From the NCBI GenBank assembly GCA_027625915.1, contig JANTQA010000047.1, positions 16,120,001 through 16,184,000 of the forward strand: a stretch of 64,000 bases of DNA. Direction: 5' to 3'. Source of the stretch: Anaeramoeba flamelloides. Lineage: Eukaryota; Metamonada; Anaeramoebidae. Shown here piece after piece: positions 59,510 through 64,000 of the stretch. A model generated the notes under the pieces. It had not been told where the DNA came from. It made no database searches and saw only the letters and a list, made by a program, of their open reading frames with translations. A program made the position numbers and the translations under genes. Position 1 is the stretch's first letter; each line of letters starts with the position of its first letter.

Positions 59510-59965
59510 CAAGACACAATTTTTAATTGTTAATATTTACCGTAATAATAGTATTTGCTGAATAATCTCTTTTATTTAAGAATCAAACTTTTAAAATTCA
59601 AACTCACGACACTTATTAGAATGAGGTTTAATTAAATTATATTTGTACAAAACACGATTTAGTAAATCAAAAGAAAAGAATAAAAATTATCCTTTTCAAT
59701 ACTCTAGAAAACATCTTTAAAACTCTATTTTTTGAAAATAAGTTGATCTACATAGGTTATCAAACAAATAAATGAATATTCGAGAGAAACCCCACTTTAA
59801 TGAACTTTAGGTAGGTTTATTACTAAGTTCATGATATATTGGGTTTATTTATAAAAAGGATTCGATTTTTAATATTAAGAAATTTACAAAACAATTTCAC
59901 TAAATATCACAATTAATAATCTTGTTTAGGATTCTTATCATGTCAGAGATTTTTTTCACTAATGT
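59510..59965. mobile_element. MITE family A, copy 4 (reverse orientation)
   Basis: Ends AGACACAATTTTTAATTGTT AATATTTACC and TCACTAAATATCACAATTAA TAATCTTGTTTAGGATT. The interior reads as the complement of copy 1: AAGTTGATCTACATAGGTTA TCAAACAAATAAATGAATAT TCGAGAGAAACC. It is the copy whose interior is closest to copy 1. Confidence 0.8.
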
Positions 59966-60677
59966 CTACCCTGGCATTTTTTCATTTATTTAAGATTACT
60001 GACCTTTTGGGTTTTCCAATAAAAGAGAGAAAGACTTTTTATTTGACTCACAAAACTATTAAGAAAAGATATTGTTAAAATCTTCACAATTGTGAAGATT
60101 TTTTTTTGCCAAATAAATACTCTAAATTTTAAGAGATCTTCATATTTTTTTCAAGGTTGTCAAATAAATCTGTATTTGTAATTTGTGTTTTAATTTTCGC
60201 ATGAATATCAAATTTCTTTCAAGAAAACACTCAAAACGTTTAACTTAAAAAATTGAAAACTCTCTTAGAAAAATAAGTATCTTTCCCTGTATACTTCCTA
60301 AAGTCATTTCTCACACTTTACTGGCAATAGCCTCAAACTATCTAAAATATGGAAAAACATTCAAAAAGCAAAGCACTGATAATTTCATTCATTAAATTTA
60401 ACTTTTTAATTATTTTTAATATTTGTAAGTATTTCTTTCTTTTCTATACTTTGACAAACCCATTTGTTGATAAAATCAAAATCTTTGTTTTTGTCTTTTG
60501 AAATTCACCATTATTATTGAATCCTAACTCTTATCAAAATATCTCAAAAACCAATTTATTTTTTTGTTTTTTCTTTTTTTTTTTCACAAAAATAACTTTT
60601 AACAAACAAAAACCTCCTTTGAATAAACCAAAACTTTTCTATTGATCCTTATGTCAAGAATTTTTCAATTTTTTTAA

Positions 60678-61817
<1,140 letters not shown>

Positions 61818-64000
61818 GCAAATTACATTTTTTTTTCTTTTTTGTTCCATTTGAAACACTCTTGAATGACACAGAGACTTGATTCATTACCATTATTAAT
61901 ATCTGTTTTTTTTTTTATTTTTATTTTGATTTTTTAAAATTATCCATCCCAACAATATTGTATTTCTTTACAAATTTATATATTTTTTTTTTTTTACAAG
62001 TAAACTTTTCCTTATCATGATCAGATTTATTTAAAGTTCATTTTTGTACTCTTTTTTTTTATTATTTTTGTTCTTTTCAAAAAGAAACCTTAAAAAAATT
62101 TATAAAAATAATAAATAAATACCTTTTTTTAAAATTTTGATTTTTATTTAAAATTTCTTTTTTATTTTATTTTTACAAGAATTATTCTTTGACTCATTCA
62201 AAAAAAATAAAAATTAGAAGAGCGAGTAACGTTATTTACATTGTCCTCATTATAAAAAAAAACGGACGCTCTGAAAAATTATATTATTTTTTCATTTTTT
62301 TAATTGGCTATTTGTAAAAATAATTGTTGGAATATTTCAAAGATTAAAAATTTTAACATTGAGAGCTCATATAAGAAAACAATCATATAATTTTACTCTT
62401 TTCAAAAATTTACTCCATAATTAATATCATACTGGGATTGGAATATTAAATAGGATAAAATTTTAGTTGATTATCTTTTTCCTTTTTTAAAGATTTTCTT
62501 TTTTAGACCTGTTAATTTTCATAATGTTAACCATTTTCCAGTCAAAAGTCATTTTATTATATTAAACAAAATGTTTTTAAAGGGTTTGAATCAATATTAG
62601 AAGTAAAAAATTTCTTATGAAAATTTCAAAATTTGAATCATGGTTTCTGATTTTTTTTTTTTAAATTTTTTTTTGATTTTTTTAATAACAAGTAATTGCT
62701 TTCAAATTTTTTATTTATTGGAAGATCGATAATAGCTTGGTTAAAAAGTGTTATTATAAGACCACTGAAACACTAAAAATGATTGTAGAGAAATGAAATT
62801 TATTTCATTGTGATTTTATTAGATCTTCAATTTAAGATCAAAATGAACATTCTTCTTTTTCTCAATAAATCCCTAATAATTTGGGTTTTAGTAATTTTAA
62901 GAAATTATATTAATTTTTTAGTTTTATTTGAGATCGTTATCAAAATTCTTCTTGATATTTATTATTCTTCGTAATTCTTATTTGTTCTTCAAAGGTCAAT
63001 TATAAAAACTAATTGATATTTGGAAAAAAATCTTGGGACCGTAGACTGAAATAAAGTTTATATCAAAATAAGGTATTTCCAAAAAATGGTGCATTTTTGA
63101 AAATTTTAATAATAAGATATCTCTGAAAAAACATCTTTGGATGTGATTATATTTATTGAATTAACATTAAAAATTAGGTTAAATGTTAATGCAGATTAAA
63201 TCAATATGCTGATATTTATTTCAAAATATATCCCATCAAAATATTTACAAAAAATGAAAAAATAAATAAAGGTACTTTTTGGATTTTTTATACTTTTTAT
63301 GTTTTCCAAATTCCTTACCTTTTTGAGTTTTTTTGGTTCCATATTTTACTCTTATTTTTTTTTAGGATTTTGGTGAAATTATAATGAATAAATAATCATT
63401 ATAAGAATTGATATACTTGTTAATGACTAACCTATCCAAACTTGTTTTTGGTTCAATCATAAATGTACTGAGCTGGACTTAACTGACTGAAGAGAACTGA
63501 ATCCAAGTGTAACGATTACAACTAACCAAAGTGAATCGAATCAAACTTTCCTTACGATATGTTGAATCATTACTTGGATTGAGTTTTTGCCATTGATTCA
63601 GAATCTTGTATTATATTTTTGGGAAATCTCGATTCGACAAAATAAAAAAAAAAAAAAAAAAACAAAAGCAAAGTTCGAAAACCAAAAAATTTTCTTAAAA
63701 ACTCAGAACTTTTTAGATATAAAAACATATCTATAAAAAATCCCTGTATAAATTCATAAAGTAACCTATTTTCTTTGATCTTTACCTGTTTAAATAATTT
63801 AATTTCTTAATTGATGCAAATTATGGTAGCGATTCAAAAAAAATCAACCTAAAAGGATACAACAACCAACACATTCAACCATTTTGGTAGTAAAAAAAAC
63901 TTTTAAATCAAGTTTTTAATTTTTTTTTTTTTTTTTTCTCTATTTTATTTCTTACTTTTTTTATTCTATTTTTCTTGTCTTTGTTTAAAAATAAAAATTT
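61818..64000. other. 3' flank of actin and dispersed repeat
   Basis: 61818-63330 is AT-rich DNA without an open frame of note; T tracts and overlapping AATAAA motifs directly follow actin. From about 63330 to the window end lies repeat R3 copy 2. Confidence 0.7.
63330..64000 (+). repeat. Dispersed repeat R3, copy 2 (runs off the window)
   Basis: Matches 26655-27335: CTGAATCCAAGTGTAACGAT zone, CTTAAAAACTCAGAACTTTT, TAAAGTAACCTATTTTCTTT GATC, GGATACAACAACCAACACAT TC, and the T-run tail ending TTCTTGTCTTTGTTTAAAAA. Confidence 0.78.

Overview
The window is extremely AT-rich nuclear DNA from a unicellular eukaryote. The evidence is GT-AG introns, a canonical conventional actin, an acidic ribosomal P1 protein, a heterotrimeric G-protein alpha subunit, an ESCRT-III CHMP1 subunit, a BRSK/SAD-type protein kinase, a ubiquitin-specific protease and a nuclear tRNA-Ser. 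The base composition, the lysine/asparagine-rich low-complexity inserts in proteins and the homopolymer-rich intergenic DNA suit an amoeboid protist (amoebozoan or Anaeramoeba-like). The sequence alone does not fix the genus.

Layout: 1-713 (-) 5' part of a CHMP1 gene that runs off the left edge; 6947-13098 (+) BRSK/SAD-like kinase with a 3.2-kb intron; 19428-21290 (+) ubiquitin-specific protease; 25489-33729 (-) complete G-alpha subunit in five exons with a 6.7-kb second intron; 42218-42940 (+) ribosomal stalk protein P1; 47517-47598 (+) tRNA-Ser(UGA); 55324-56064 (-) two-exon lysine-rich protein of unknown function; 60693-61817 (+) intronless actin. Several weaker coding-like segments lie between them: an ORF inside the G-alpha intron on the other strand, a small lysine-rich ORF near the tRNA, orphan exons near 44.2 and 57.9 kb, and membrane-protein-like ORFs at 36.9-38.4 kb.

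Most of the window is repeats. I recognise at least five families of short terminal-inverted-repeat elements (several with TA target sites, as in Tc1/mariner), a family of modular palindromes that recurs in different arrangements, LINE (non-LTR) reverse-transcriptase relics in several copies, a 2.4-kb block present twice, and other dispersed duplicates. Elements are nested in one another. Insertions also explain part of why two signalling-gene introns are so long.

The genes do not form a pathway cluster. G-alpha and the kinase are signalling genes, CHMP1 and the protease belong to membrane remodelling and ubiquitin turnover, and actin and P1 are housekeeping genes with clearly higher GC than their surroundings. 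The most unusual things here are the gigantic repeat-filled G-alpha intron with an antisense ORF in it, and the modular palindromic repeat family.
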